This document shows positions 1 to 7,852 of a DNA stretch of 64,000 nucleotides, in pieces (positions within the stretch are counted from its first letter, which is position 1; every line of letters begins with the position of its first letter). Position numbers and translations under genes: made by a program. This DNA comes from CAILZL01 sp963748005 (lineage in GTDB: Bacteria > Pseudomonadota > Gammaproteobacteria > Steroidobacterales > Steroidobacteraceae). The notes under the pieces were generated by a model. That model searched no databases. It had not been told where the DNA came from and was given only the letters and a program-made list of their open reading frames with translations. The stretch is from NCBI GenBank assembly GCA_963748005.1, contig CAVVHH010000003.1:310001-374000 (forward strand), given 5' to 3'.

Positions 1-30
1 CTGCGGCAGCTGCAAACCAGCAAGCCATGA
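1..30 (+). CDS. recO: 3' end of a gene cut by the window edge, probably recO
   Basis: Frame 1 reads LRQLQTSKP and then TGA at 28-30, 37 bases before pdxJ. In many gammaproteobacteria recO lies immediately upstream of pdxJ-acpS, and RecO proteins commonly end in a basic stretch with an LRQ-like motif. Only ten codons are visible, so the identity rests on gene order and is an inference. Confidence 0.4.
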   Translation: MRQLQTSKP

Positions 31-67
31 ACACGAATCGTTACTGAACAGAACAAGGCAGAACACC

Positions 68-808
68 ATGCCGGGTCATCGCAGCATCCATCTGGGCGTC
101 AATGTCGATCACGTGGCCACGCTGCGTCAGGCGCGCGGCACGGCTTATCCTGACCCGCTTTACGCCGCGTTGCTGGCCGAACAATCCGGTGCCGACAGCA
201 TCACCATCCATCTGCGGGAAGACCGTCGTCATATCCAGGACCGCGATGTGCACGTCATGCGCGATGCCTTGCAGACACGCATGAATCTGGAAATGTCCTG
301 CACCGAGGCGATGATCGCACTGGCAGAACAGGTGAAGCCGCAGGATGTGTGTCTGGTGCCGGAGAAGCGTGCCGAACTGACCACCGAAGGTGGACTGGAC
401 GTGATTACGCATTACACAACCGTCAGTGCCGCTACACAGCGTCTCACTCAGGCTGGTTCGCGTGTGTCCCTGTTCATCGATCCGGAACCAGCCCAGCTGG
501 ATGCGGCTGCGCGCATGGGCGCGCCGGTAGTCGAACTGCATACTGGCGCCTATGCAGAAGCACAGGGCGCGGCGCGCGCGCGTGAACTGGCACGCATCCA
601 CCAGGCGGCACGTCATGCATCCGGCCTGGGACTGGTGGTCAACGCCGGACATGGACTGCACTATCACAATGTCCAGGCCATTGCCTCCATTGGCGACATA
701 GTGGAGCTGAACATCGGCCATGCCATTATTGCCCGCGCGTTGTTCGATGGCTTGGCAAAAGCCGTGAGTGAGATGAAGCGTCTGATGCTAGAGGCGCGTA
801 AACTGTGA
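68..808 (+). CDS. pdxJ: Pyridoxine 5'-phosphate synthase PdxJ
   Basis: Condenses 3-amino-2-oxopropyl phosphate with 1-deoxy-D-xylulose 5-phosphate to pyridoxine 5'-phosphate, the last ring-forming step of DXP-dependent vitamin B6 synthesis, in the cytoplasm. The 246-residue protein has the usual family length and is a single TIM barrel. It opens with the typical LGVNVDHVATLRQAR (residues 9-23) and carries the phosphate/active-site segment HLREDRRHI near residues 48-56 and the LNIGHAII segment near the C-terminus. An AAGG-containing ribosome site precedes the ATG. Its TGA overlaps the GTG start of acpS (GTGA), so the two are translationally coupled, as is usual for this pair. Confidence 0.97.
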   Translation: MPGHRSIHLGVNVDHVATLRQARGTAYPDPLYAALLAEQSGADSITIHLREDRRHIQDRDVHVMRDALQTRMNLEMSCTEAMIALAEQVKPQDVCLVPEKRAELTTEGGLDVITHYTTVSAATQRLTQAGSRVSLFIDPEPAQLDAAARMGAPVVELHTGAYAEAQGAARARELARIHQAARHASGLGLVVNAGHGLHYHNVQAIASIGDIVELNIGHAIIARALFDGLAKAVSEMKRLMLEARKL

Positions 809-1188
809 TTCACGGCATTGGCACCGACATCGTCAAGCTCGAACGTTTCGAGCAGATGTATCACCGGCACGGCGAACGTCTGGTGCGCCATTTGTTGTTG
901 CCCGCCGAATCTGAACTGTTTGCACATACCAATCGTCCTGCACGCTTTCTGGCCATGCACTGGGCTGCCAAGGAAGCGGTCGTCAAAGCCCTGGGCACCG
1001 GGTTCGCTGATGGCGTGTGGATTCGCGATGTTGGCTATGTACCGAATCCGGCAGGCAGGCCGGAAATCATCTGGTCGGACAGCGGGCGCGCCAGCTGTGC
1101 ACGGCTCGGCGTCGGTGCAGGGCATCTGACGCTGAGTGACGAAGAAGGTCTCATTGTAGCAGTGGCAGTACTGATGCGGTTTGCATAG
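805..1188 (+). CDS. acpS: Holo-[acyl-carrier-protein] synthase AcpS
   Basis: Transfers the 4'-phosphopantetheine arm of coenzyme A to the serine of acyl carrier protein, activating it for fatty acid synthesis. The 127-residue length fits the short bacterial AcpS type. The metal-binding residues sit in GIGTDIV (Asp8) and in WAAKEAVVKALGTG (Glu57), the two signature motifs of the family. The start is GTG at 805, overlapping the pdxJ stop by four bases. A 57-bp gap with no strong terminator follows before the cytochrome gene. Confidence 0.97.
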   Translation: MIHGIGTDIVKLERFEQMYHRHGERLVRHLLLPAESELFAHTNRPARFLAMHWAAKEAVVKALGTGFADGVWIRDVGYVPNPAGRPEIIWSDSGRASCARLGVGAGHLTLSDEEGLIVAVAVLMRFA

Positions 1189-1245
1189 TCAGTCGGCATC
1201 TGACCGGGTGTTCTGCTGGCAAGACAATAAAAAGCGGAGAATAAA

Positions 1246-2154
1246 ATGAAACGCTGGTTAAAACGTTTGCTGATCAGTGCGGTTGTCATCGTGGTGTTGC
1301 TGGGCATCACTCTGGCCGTTGCCGTGCGGCGCGCCAATCACAAGATGGAGCGTACCGTTGCCCTGCCGGCGCACCCCATCACACTGAGTGACGATCCGGC
1401 AGCTATCGAACGTGGTCGTTACCTGTATGTGACGCGTGGCTGTATTGAATGTCATGGCGCAAATGGCGCTGGACGCGCGGTAGTCGATGATCAGTCCATT
1501 GGCATGCGGGTCGTGGGCCCGAATATTTCACCTGGTCCGGGTAATGTCGTAACGAACTACACAGCGGCCGATTGGGAACGCATTATCCGGCATGGCGTTA
1601 AACCCAATGGCAGGCCTGCCATGGTAATGGCTTCGGAAGATTTTGCGCGCCTGACTGATATCGATGTGTCGGCCATCGTTGCTTACGTGCGGCACATGCC
1701 TCCGGCAAGTGGCGGCGCGGCCGTGCTGGAACTACCACTGATCGTGCGCGCCATGTATGGCTTGAATCTGGTGCAGGACGCCGCGGAAAAGATCAATCAC
1801 AACCTGCCACCTGAAACACCAGTACCCGAAGCGGCCAGTGTCGAACATGGCCAGTATGTCGGTCAGAGTTGCCAGGGTTGCCACGGTGCTGGAATGTCAG
1901 GGGGACGCATACCCGGTGCGCCGCCGGACTGGCCGGCGGCTGCCAATCTTACCCCCGGCGAAGGCAGCGTGATGCCGCGTTACGCCACGGTGGAGCAATT
2001 CAAGACGCTGCTGCATTCCGGCAAACGTCCCGACGGCAGCGCCGTCAGCACCATCATGCCGTTTGGCGCATTTTCGCAAATGAATGACGTCGATATGGAG
2101 GCACTGTATCTGTATCTGCAATCGTTGCCGCCGCGGGCGAACGGCAATCATTGA
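1246..2154 (+). CDS. Membrane-anchored dihaem cytochrome c
   Basis: An electron-transfer protein predicted to be tethered to the inner membrane and to face the periplasm. A basic N-terminus and one hydrophobic segment (about residues 8-28) form an uncleaved anchor. Two class-I cytochrome c domains follow, each with a CxxCH haem site: CIECH at 66-70 and CQGCH at 209-213. Candidate Met ligands lie in PAMVMA and TIMPFG. This two-domain arrangement resembles the cytochrome subunits of membrane alcohol, aldehyde or gluconate dehydrogenases, but no dehydrogenase gene is adjacent, so the partner is unknown. A good AGCGGAGA site precedes the ATG. Confidence 0.88.
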   Translation: MKRWLKRLLISAVVIVVLLGITLAVAVRRANHKMERTVALPAHPITLSDDPAAIERGRYLYVTRGCIECHGANGAGRAVVDDQSIGMRVVGPNISPGPGNVVTNYTAADWERIIRHGVKPNGRPAMVMASEDFARLTDIDVSAIVAYVRHMPPASGGAAVLELPLIVRAMYGLNLVQDAAEKINHNLPPETPVPEAASVEHGQYVGQSCQGCHGAGMSGGRIPGAPPDWPAAANLTPGEGSVMPRYATVEQFKTLLHSGKRPDGSAVSTIMPFGAFSQMNDVDMEALYLYLQSLPPRANGNH

Positions 2155-2269
2155 TTCAAGATTGCTGGACCCATGGGGCCAGCTGGAGCGTTCTGGCCTC
2201 TGATTTCGCTGCCAGTGTTCAGGCGGGCGGGTAGAATGCGCCACTCCAGAATCCAGAGTTGCCCGCGCC

Positions 2270-3049
2270 ATGCATGTATTTGCCTTCGACATCGAAACCA
2301 TCCCCGACGTGGAACTGGGGCGGCGCATTTATGGACTGGACGATCTCACCGACAAACAGGTGGGCTATGTCATGCAGACCCGGCGGCGCGAGGAAACCGG
2401 CAGTGAATTCCTGAGTCTGGAACAGCAGCGCGTGGTGGCGATTTCGGTGGCGCTGCGCTCGCGCGACAGTTTCAAGGTGTGGTCACTGGGCGAGCCGGAT
2501 GCACCGGAAGCCGAAATCATTCAGCGCTTCTTTGATGGCATCGAAAAATACACACCGGATCTGGTGTCCTGGAATGGCAGCGGTTTTGACTTGCCCGTGC
2601 TGCACTATCGCGCCATGCGCCATGGCATTCAGGCACCGCGCTATTGGGAAAAAGGTGATGAGGACCAGTCCTTCCGCTGGAACAACTACATCAGCCGCTA
2701 TCACTGGCGACATATCGATGTGATGGACGTGCTGTCCGGATATCAGGGCCGCGGCCGCGCCAGTCTGCAGAACATGGCCATGTTGCTGAACCTGCCCGGC
2801 AAGCTGGGCATGAGCGGTGACAAGGTATGGGATTGCTGGCTGGAAGGTGGCATCGAAGATATTCGTAACTACTGCGAGACGGATGTACTGAATACCTTTC
2901 TGGTGTATCTGCGTTTCGAGCTGATGCGCGGTACTTTTTCGCGCGAACAATACGCAGCGGAAGTGCAGATGATTCGTGACTATTTAGTGGAGCAGATCAA
3001 ACCACACTTCAAGGAGTTTCTTGCAGCATGGCCGGAAGTCCCGGCATGA
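2270..3049 (+). CDS. Predicted 3'-5' exonuclease of the PolB-exonuclease type (PF10108 family)
   Basis: A DnaQ-fold nuclease predicted to remove nucleotides from 3' ends; its in vivo substrate is not established. The 259-residue protein shows the three exonuclease motifs in order: FDIETIPD (Exo I, Asp7 and Glu9), WNGSGFDLPVL near residues 103-113 (Exo II), and YCETDVLNTF near 203-212 (Exo III). This pattern matches the family described as related to the proofreading domain of DNA polymerase B. It ends in an ATGA/near-overlap arrangement with rlmD, so the two are probably cotranscribed. Confidence 0.9.
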   Translation: MHVFAFDIETIPDVELGRRIYGLDDLTDKQVGYVMQTRRREETGSEFLSLEQQRVVAISVALRSRDSFKVWSLGEPDAPEAEIIQRFFDGIEKYTPDLVSWNGSGFDLPVLHYRAMRHGIQAPRYWEKGDEDQSFRWNNYISRYHWRHIDVMDVLSGYQGRGRASLQNMAMLLNLPGKLGMSGDKVWDCWLEGGIEDIRNYCETDVLNTFLVYLRFELMRGTFSREQYAAEVQMIRDYLVEQIKPHFKEFLAAWPEVPA

Positions 3050-4374
3050 CCCGCAAGCACAACCTCAGGCTGCTGCCACCACAAACGCTGGAGGTGGTGG
3101 ATCTGTCGCATGAAGGGCAGGGCATTGCCAAGCTCGATGGCCGCGCCGTCTTTATTGATGGCGCCTTGCCAGGTGAGACCATCGAAGTGCAGCTGCTGCA
3201 GAAACGCAAGGGCGTGCAGGAAGCAAAGCTGCTGCAGGTGATCAAGCCGTCTGCAGATCGTGTTGAGCCGAAGTGCCAACACTATTCGCTGTGCGGTGGC
3301 TGCGCCGAGCAGCATCTGTCTTCGGTCAGACAGCTTGAGCTGAAGCAGAACCAGTTACTGGAGAATATGGCGCGCATTGCCAAGGTGGACGTGCCGCAGG
3401 TGCTGACGCCATTGCAGGCCGATGTCTGGAACTATCGCCGCCGTGCGCGCCTCGGTGCACGCTGGGTGCCGCAGAAGGGCCGCACGCTGGTGGGTTTTCG
3501 TGAGCGCAGCAACAGCAAGCTGGCGGACATCAGCCGTTGCGAAGTACTGCGTGAGCCACTGAGTTCATTGATTGAGCCACTGAGTATTCTGCTCGGCAGT
3601 CTCAGCGTGCGCGACAAGGTGCCGCAGGTAGAAGCCGCGGTAGCAGATAACGTCACTGCGCTGGTGATTCGTATTCTTGATGACCTGACCGAGGCCGATA
3701 TTGCAGCACTGCATGCCTTCCGTGTCCGGCACGGCGTGCAGATCTATCTGCAGCGCGAGGGCTACGACAGTATCAAGCCTCTGCATCCTGAGACCGTACA
3801 GCCGCTGGTGTATGGATTGCCGCAACTCAGGCTGCAGTTCGAGTTCCTGCCCAATGACTTCATCCAGGTGAACGGCGCATTGAATGAGCAGATGGTGGCG
3901 CTGGCATTGCAGCTGCTGGAAGTGAAGTCCGACGATGATGTACTGGATCTGTTCTGCGGCCTGGGTAACTTCTCCCTGCCGTTGGCGCAGCAAGCCAGAT
4001 CAGTGCTGGGTATTGAAGGCGAGGTCACGCTGGTTGAGCGTGCACGTCACAATGCGCGTCGCAATAACCTGAGCAATGTTGAATTCATGGTGGCGAATCT
4101 GTTTGAGGAGCACAAGGGTTCTCCATTTGCCAGACGCAAGTTCAGCAAGGTGTTGCTGGATCCGCCACGTGCCGGTGCCCGCGAAATTCTGCCCGTGATC
4201 GCGAAGTGTGGGGCTCGGCGTCTGGTTTACATCTCCTGTCATCCGGGTTCACTGGCGCGCGACACCGGAATCCTGGTGCACGAACTGGGCTATACCTTGA
4301 AGGCTGCAGGTGTGCTCGACATGTTCCCGCATACCGCACATGTGGAGTCGGTGGCGATGTTTGATCGCGGATGA
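3028..4374 (+). CDS. rlmD: 23S rRNA (uracil(1939)-C5)-methyltransferase RlmD
   Basis: Makes 5-methyluridine at position 1939 of 23S rRNA using S-adenosylmethionine. An N-terminal TRAM domain (about 20-75) is followed by the iron-sulfur ligands Cys83, Cys89, Cys92 (CxxxxxCGGC) and Cys171, then the methyltransferase domain with VLDLFCGLGNFSLP and the catalytic YISCHP (Cys404). Length 448 compares with about 433 in E. coli. The ATG at 3028 has AAGGAG eleven bases upstream; an alternative ATG at 3046 overlaps the exonuclease stop as ATGA and would remove six residues. Either start implies translational coupling. Confidence 0.96.
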   Translation: MAGSPGMTRKHNLRLLPPQTLEVVDLSHEGQGIAKLDGRAVFIDGALPGETIEVQLLQKRKGVQEAKLLQVIKPSADRVEPKCQHYSLCGGCAEQHLSSVRQLELKQNQLLENMARIAKVDVPQVLTPLQADVWNYRRRARLGARWVPQKGRTLVGFRERSNSKLADISRCEVLREPLSSLIEPLSILLGSLSVRDKVPQVEAAVADNVTALVIRILDDLTEADIAALHAFRVRHGVQIYLQREGYDSIKPLHPETVQPLVYGLPQLRLQFEFLPNDFIQVNGALNEQMVALALQLLEVKSDDDVLDLFCGLGNFSLPLAQQARSVLGIEGEVTLVERARHNARRNNLSNVEFMVANLFEEHKGSPFARRKFSKVLLDPPRAGAREILPVIAKCGARRLVYISCHPGSLARDTGILVHELGYTLKAAGVLDMFPHTAHVESVAMFDRG

Positions 4375-4381
4375 GGTGCTC

Positions 4382-5407
4382 ATGACACTCGGCCCGTTAA
4401 TGATCGATCTGATCGGCAAGGAACTCTTGCCCGAAGAACAGGAGATGCTCAGACATCCGCTGGTGGGCGGCATCATTCTGTTTACGCGCAATTTCGAGAG
4501 TCGCGAGCAGATAACACGGTTGATCACTGAAGTGCGCGCAGTGCGCACACCGCCCTTGCTGGTGGCCGTGGACTATGAAGGCGGGCGGGTGCAGCGTTTC
4601 CGCAAGGACTTCACTGTCTTACCGCCCATGCGGGTTATCGGGCAGGCCTACGATCAGAATCATCATGCCGGACTTCAGTTGGCGCGGCAGGCGGGCTGGT
4701 TGCTGGCGGCGGAACTGCGGGCGGTGGGGGTTGACCTGAGTTTTGGCCCGGTGGTGGATCTTGATTATGGCGCCAGCAGCGTGATCGGTGATCGCGCCTT
4801 TCATCGTGACTCGCGCGTGGTAGGTGATCTGGCCGTGGCGATGATGCATGGCATGCGCGATGCCGGCATGTGTGCTGTGGCCAAGCATTTCCCGGGACAT
4901 GGCGCCGTGGTGGCGGACTCACATGTGGCACTACCGGTGGATCGACGTCGTTATGTTGACATGGGTCAGGATATTCATCCCTATGTACGCCTGATCGACA
5001 ATCAGCTGCCGGCCGTCATGGCCGCGCATGTGGTGTTTGAGCAAGTGGACAGTGTGCCGGCGAGCTTTTCTCGCAAATGGCTGGTGGAGGAGCTGCGCGG
5101 CAAGCTCGGGTTCTCCGGAGCGGTATTTTCCGATGATCTGAGTATGGAAGGCGCCAGCATTATGGGACCGATCCCGCAACGCGCCCGTAAGGCATTGGCT
5201 GCGGGCTGCGACATGGTGCTGATCTGTAACAACCGGGAGGCTGCGTTGCAAACGCTGCGTGAGCTGGACATCCAGCCCGATCCGGTAAGTCTGATGCGCC
5301 TGGCGCGTTTGCATGGCCTGCCAGGGCTCAATCAGCAGGAGTTACTGGCCTCCACCCAGTGGCAAAGCTGTCTGGAGGCAGTGTCAAGCTGCATGGAACG
5401 TAGTTAG
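4382..5407 (+). CDS. nagZ: Beta-N-acetylhexosaminidase NagZ
   Basis: A cytoplasmic glycoside hydrolase family 3 enzyme that removes N-acetylglucosamine from anhydro-muropeptides during peptidoglycan recycling. The product influences AmpC-type beta-lactamase induction in species that have that circuit. The single-domain barrel shows VDYEGGRVQRF, the catalytic-loop motif KHFPGHG...DSH, and the nucleophile motif FSDDLSMEGA. The start chosen is the ATG at 4382, eight bases after rlmD stops, with GAGGTG just upstream, giving 341 residues, the usual size. The open frame extends further upstream into rlmD but that part has no family similarity. Confidence 0.96.
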   Translation: MTLGPLMIDLIGKELLPEEQEMLRHPLVGGIILFTRNFESREQITRLITEVRAVRTPPLLVAVDYEGGRVQRFRKDFTVLPPMRVIGQAYDQNHHAGLQLARQAGWLLAAELRAVGVDLSFGPVVDLDYGASSVIGDRAFHRDSRVVGDLAVAMMHGMRDAGMCAVAKHFPGHGAVVADSHVALPVDRRRYVDMGQDIHPYVRLIDNQLPAVMAAHVVFEQVDSVPASFSRKWLVEELRGKLGFSGAVFSDDLSMEGASIMGPIPQRARKALAAGCDMVLICNNREAALQTLRELDIQPDPVSLMRLARLHGLPGLNQQELLASTQWQSCLEAVSSCMERS

Positions 5408-5534
5408 GGGCTCTCCAACAGGCCCTAGTTCTCAGTTTGAAATCGCGGTCCACACCGGAATGGTGCAAACCGGCCTTGACAGGGGTAGCCTCAAACACAT
5501 CCCGCTCGCCTTCACTTGATTTCCGGAGCTGCAC

Positions 5535-6473
5535 GTGTCGCTGGATTGGCTGGTCCTGCAAACTCTAATCGATGCCTCGCCTGAAGGTGTGGTCGTATGT
5601 GATGCGCAAGCCAGTGGCTGGCCGGTGGTATATGCCAATCGTTCTTTTGAGCAGCTCACCGGCTACAGCAGCAGCGAACTGCAGGGACGTGGTCTGGGTT
5701 TCCTGCAGCACGGCGAAGACACTCAGGAAGGACTTGCCCTGATTCGCGGTGCATTGCGTGAAGGTGTTGCCTGCCGCACCGTGCTGCGCAACTACAAGAA
5801 GGATGGCACACCGTTCATCAATGAACTGCAGCTGATCCCGATCCGAGACCAGCAGGGCAATCTCACGCATTTCGCCAGCTTCCATCGACTCGGCAATGTC
5901 CGCACTGCAACTAGCATCGGTGAAGAAGCCACCGACGCCATGCTCAGCACCCAGCGCATGCTGGCGCATGTGCGGGAAGACAAACAGACCGGTCTGTTGC
6001 GTCGCTCCTATTTTGAAGATCTGCTGCGTCGCGACTTCTCCCTTGCGCAACGTGATCAGAAGCCGCTGACCCTGATTGCTTTCGAGATCAATCATGCCAA
6101 TGCCTATCGCGATGTATTCGGGCCCACCGGTGCCGAACTGACGTTCAAGCGCGTGGCCGGCACTGTCGCCGGTTGCTTCCGTCGCGCCAGCGATCTGTGC
6201 GCTCGTTGGGAAGACAGTCAGATCATTGCCGCCACGCTGACCACCGAACCTGGCAAGGCGCAGGGTATGGCTGAACTGGTCGCTACTCGTGTGCGCGATC
6301 TCGCCATTCATCATCCACGTGCCGTGGGTACACGCTACGTCACGGTGAGTTTCGGCATCGTCTCGGCGATTCCCGATCAACGGGATAATGCCTCGCAGTT
6401 CATCGTGCGAGTATTGCATGCCTTGCGTACCGCGCAGGGTGGCGGCCCCGTGTTGAAGAAAGCGGTGCCGTAG
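5535..6473 (+). CDS. PAS (LOV-like) protein with degenerate GGDEF domain
   Basis: A soluble sensory protein. Residues 10-125 form a PAS domain closest in pattern to LOV photosensors (YANRSFEQLTGY, then GRGLGFLQ at 51-58), but the flavin-bonding cysteine of the usual GRNCRFLQ motif is Leu54. Residues 145-305 form a GGDEF-like domain (TGLLRRSYFEDLLRR, VSFGI), but the signature position reads EDSQI at 226-230 in place of GGDEF, so cyclase activity is not expected. It may bind a nucleotide or partner instead. GTG start with CGGAG upstream. Monocistronic as far as can be seen. Confidence 0.8.
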   Translation: MSLDWLVLQTLIDASPEGVVVCDAQASGWPVVYANRSFEQLTGYSSSELQGRGLGFLQHGEDTQEGLALIRGALREGVACRTVLRNYKKDGTPFINELQLIPIRDQQGNLTHFASFHRLGNVRTATSIGEEATDAMLSTQRMLAHVREDKQTGLLRRSYFEDLLRRDFSLAQRDQKPLTLIAFEINHANAYRDVFGPTGAELTFKRVAGTVAGCFRRASDLCARWEDSQIIAATLTTEPGKAQGMAELVATRVRDLAIHHPRAVGTRYVTVSFGIVSAIPDQRDNASQFIVRVLHALRTAQGGGPVLKKAVP

Positions 6474-6629
6474 AACGAGCAGTGCGCTCCCGATCGGATG
6501 TCGGGATCACCGTTCCCATCTGGTTTCCGCTCACTGCCTGTTGCAGGCTGATCGGGCATACCAGAGTTCGTGCACATTGGACAACGTTGACCGGATACGT
6601 GTTAAACCAACCAACAAGGATCACAGGCC

Positions 6630-6851
6630 ATGAATCGTTTGTTGTTCATTCCATTGCTGCTGACCCTGAGTGCGCCAAGTTTCGCCGCCAAACCCTGCGA
6701 AGAACTCAAAAGCGAAATTGCCGCCAAACTCGATGCCAAGGGTGTGAAAGGCTACACACTGGAAGTGGTGCCCAACGATCAGGTTGGCGACAGGAAAGTA
6801 GTGGGCAGCTGCGACGGCGGCACCAAGAAAGTGGTGTACACAAGAACCTAG
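6630..6851 (+). CDS. Small secreted DUF1161-family protein
   Basis: A 73-residue protein with a clear Sec signal peptide (about residues 1-19, cleavage after SFAA), so the mature periplasmic domain is only about 54 residues. The pattern CEELKSEI...GVKGYTLEVV...VVGSCDGGTKKVVY matches the DUF1161 family, in which two conserved cysteines probably form a disulfide. The function of the family is unknown. ACAAGGATC lies upstream of the ATG. It is followed by the convergent trhO gene about 55 bases away. Confidence 0.82.
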   Translation: MNRLLFIPLLLTLSAPSFAAKPCEELKSEIAAKLDAKGVKGYTLEVVPNDQVGDRKVVGSCDGGTKKVVYTRT

Positions 6852-6906
6852 CTGGCAAGATGTATCCCGACCAGTTAGCAGGCTATGTGTCTGCTGACTG
6901 AAATCG

Positions 6907-7842
6907 CTACTCGCCCCTGCGCTTCGACGGATACTGCGCACCCACATGCAGTTGATTGCGCGAGGCGGCGATTTCAACTTGTCGTTGCCGTTCGCGCAAA
7001 CCTTGCTTTTTCTCTTCTGATGTAAGGGCGTGACAATGCGCGCAGCTCACCCCGAGCTCATATAGCGGTGACTTCTTGTCTTCAGAGCGCAGCGGATGGC
7101 GGCAGGAGCGGCACAGTTCGTACTCACCCAGACGCAGGCCATGACCGACGGCAACGCGCTCATCAAACACGAAGCAGTCGCCTTGCCACAGGCTCTGTTC
7201 TTCAGGGACCACTTCCAGATACTTGAGAATGCCGCCCTGCAGGTGATACACCTCATCAAAGCCCTCTGCTTTCATAAAGGCGGTGGATTTTTCGCAGCGG
7301 ATACCGCCGGTGCAGAACATGGCGACTTTGGGCTTCTTTTCCAAACCCTTCTGCTGGCGCACCCAATCCGGTAGATCCCGGAAGGTCTTGATGTTCGGGT
7401 CTACTGCGCCCTTGAAGGTACCGATGGCCACTTCGTAGTCATTGCGGGTGTCGATCAATACCACTTCCGGATCGCTGATCAGCTGGTTCCAGTCTTCCGG
7501 TTTCACATAGGTGCCGACAATTGATCTGGGATCGATATCTGGCACACCCATGGTGACGATTTCTTTCTTCAGCTTCACCTTCATGCGATAGAACGGCATT
7601 CGTTCGGCGAAGGATTCCTTGTGTTCCAGTCCCGCAAAGCGTGCATCGCTGCGCAGCCACGCCAGCACCGCATGAATGCTGGTATGCGAGCCGGCAATGG
7701 TGCCGTTGATGCCTTCCTTCGCCAGCAGCAGCGTGCCCTTGATGCCGTGCTGGTCGCAGCATTGCTGCAGGGAATCGCGCAGCTGCTGGTAATCCGGCAG
7801 CGCAACAAACTTGTACAGGGCAGCGACGAGGTACTTGCTCAT
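6907..7842 (-). CDS. trhO: tRNA uridine(34) hydroxylase TrhO (rhodanese family)
   Basis: Makes 5-hydroxyuridine at the wobble position of tRNAs in an oxygen-dependent reaction, the first step to cmo5U/mcmo5U. The 311-residue protein has the N-terminal acylphosphatase-like domain (AKEGINGTIAG, 41-51), a rhodanese domain (VVLIDTRNDYE, active-site FCTGGIRC with Cys177 and Cys183) and a C-terminal CRSC...CAHC pair. The frame runs 38 codons further upstream into mfd, but MSKYLVAALYK at 7842 is the family start. It begins 10 bases after the mfd stop and is probably cotranscribed with it. Confidence 0.95.
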   Translation of the reverse strand: MSKYLVAALYKFVALPDYQQLRDSLQQCCDQHGIKGTLLLAKEGINGTIAGSHTSIHAVLAWLRSDARFAGLEHKESFAERMPFYRMKVKLKKEIVTMGVPDIDPRSIVGTYVKPEDWNQLISDPEVVLIDTRNDYEVAIGTFKGAVDPNIKTFRDLPDWVRQQKGLEKKPKVAMFCTGGIRCEKSTAFMKAEGFDEVYHLQGGILKYLEVVPEEQSLWQGDCFVFDERVAVGHGLRLGEYELCRSCRHPLRSEDKKSPLYELGVSCAHCHALTSEEKKQGLRERQRQVEIAASRNQLHVGAQYPSKRRGE

Positions 7843-7852
7843 TTCACGGGGC

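Noticed and set aside
5408..5440. Inverted repeat after nagZ as a terminator
   Set aside because: The stem TAGGGGC/GGCCCTA is imperfect and has no T run.
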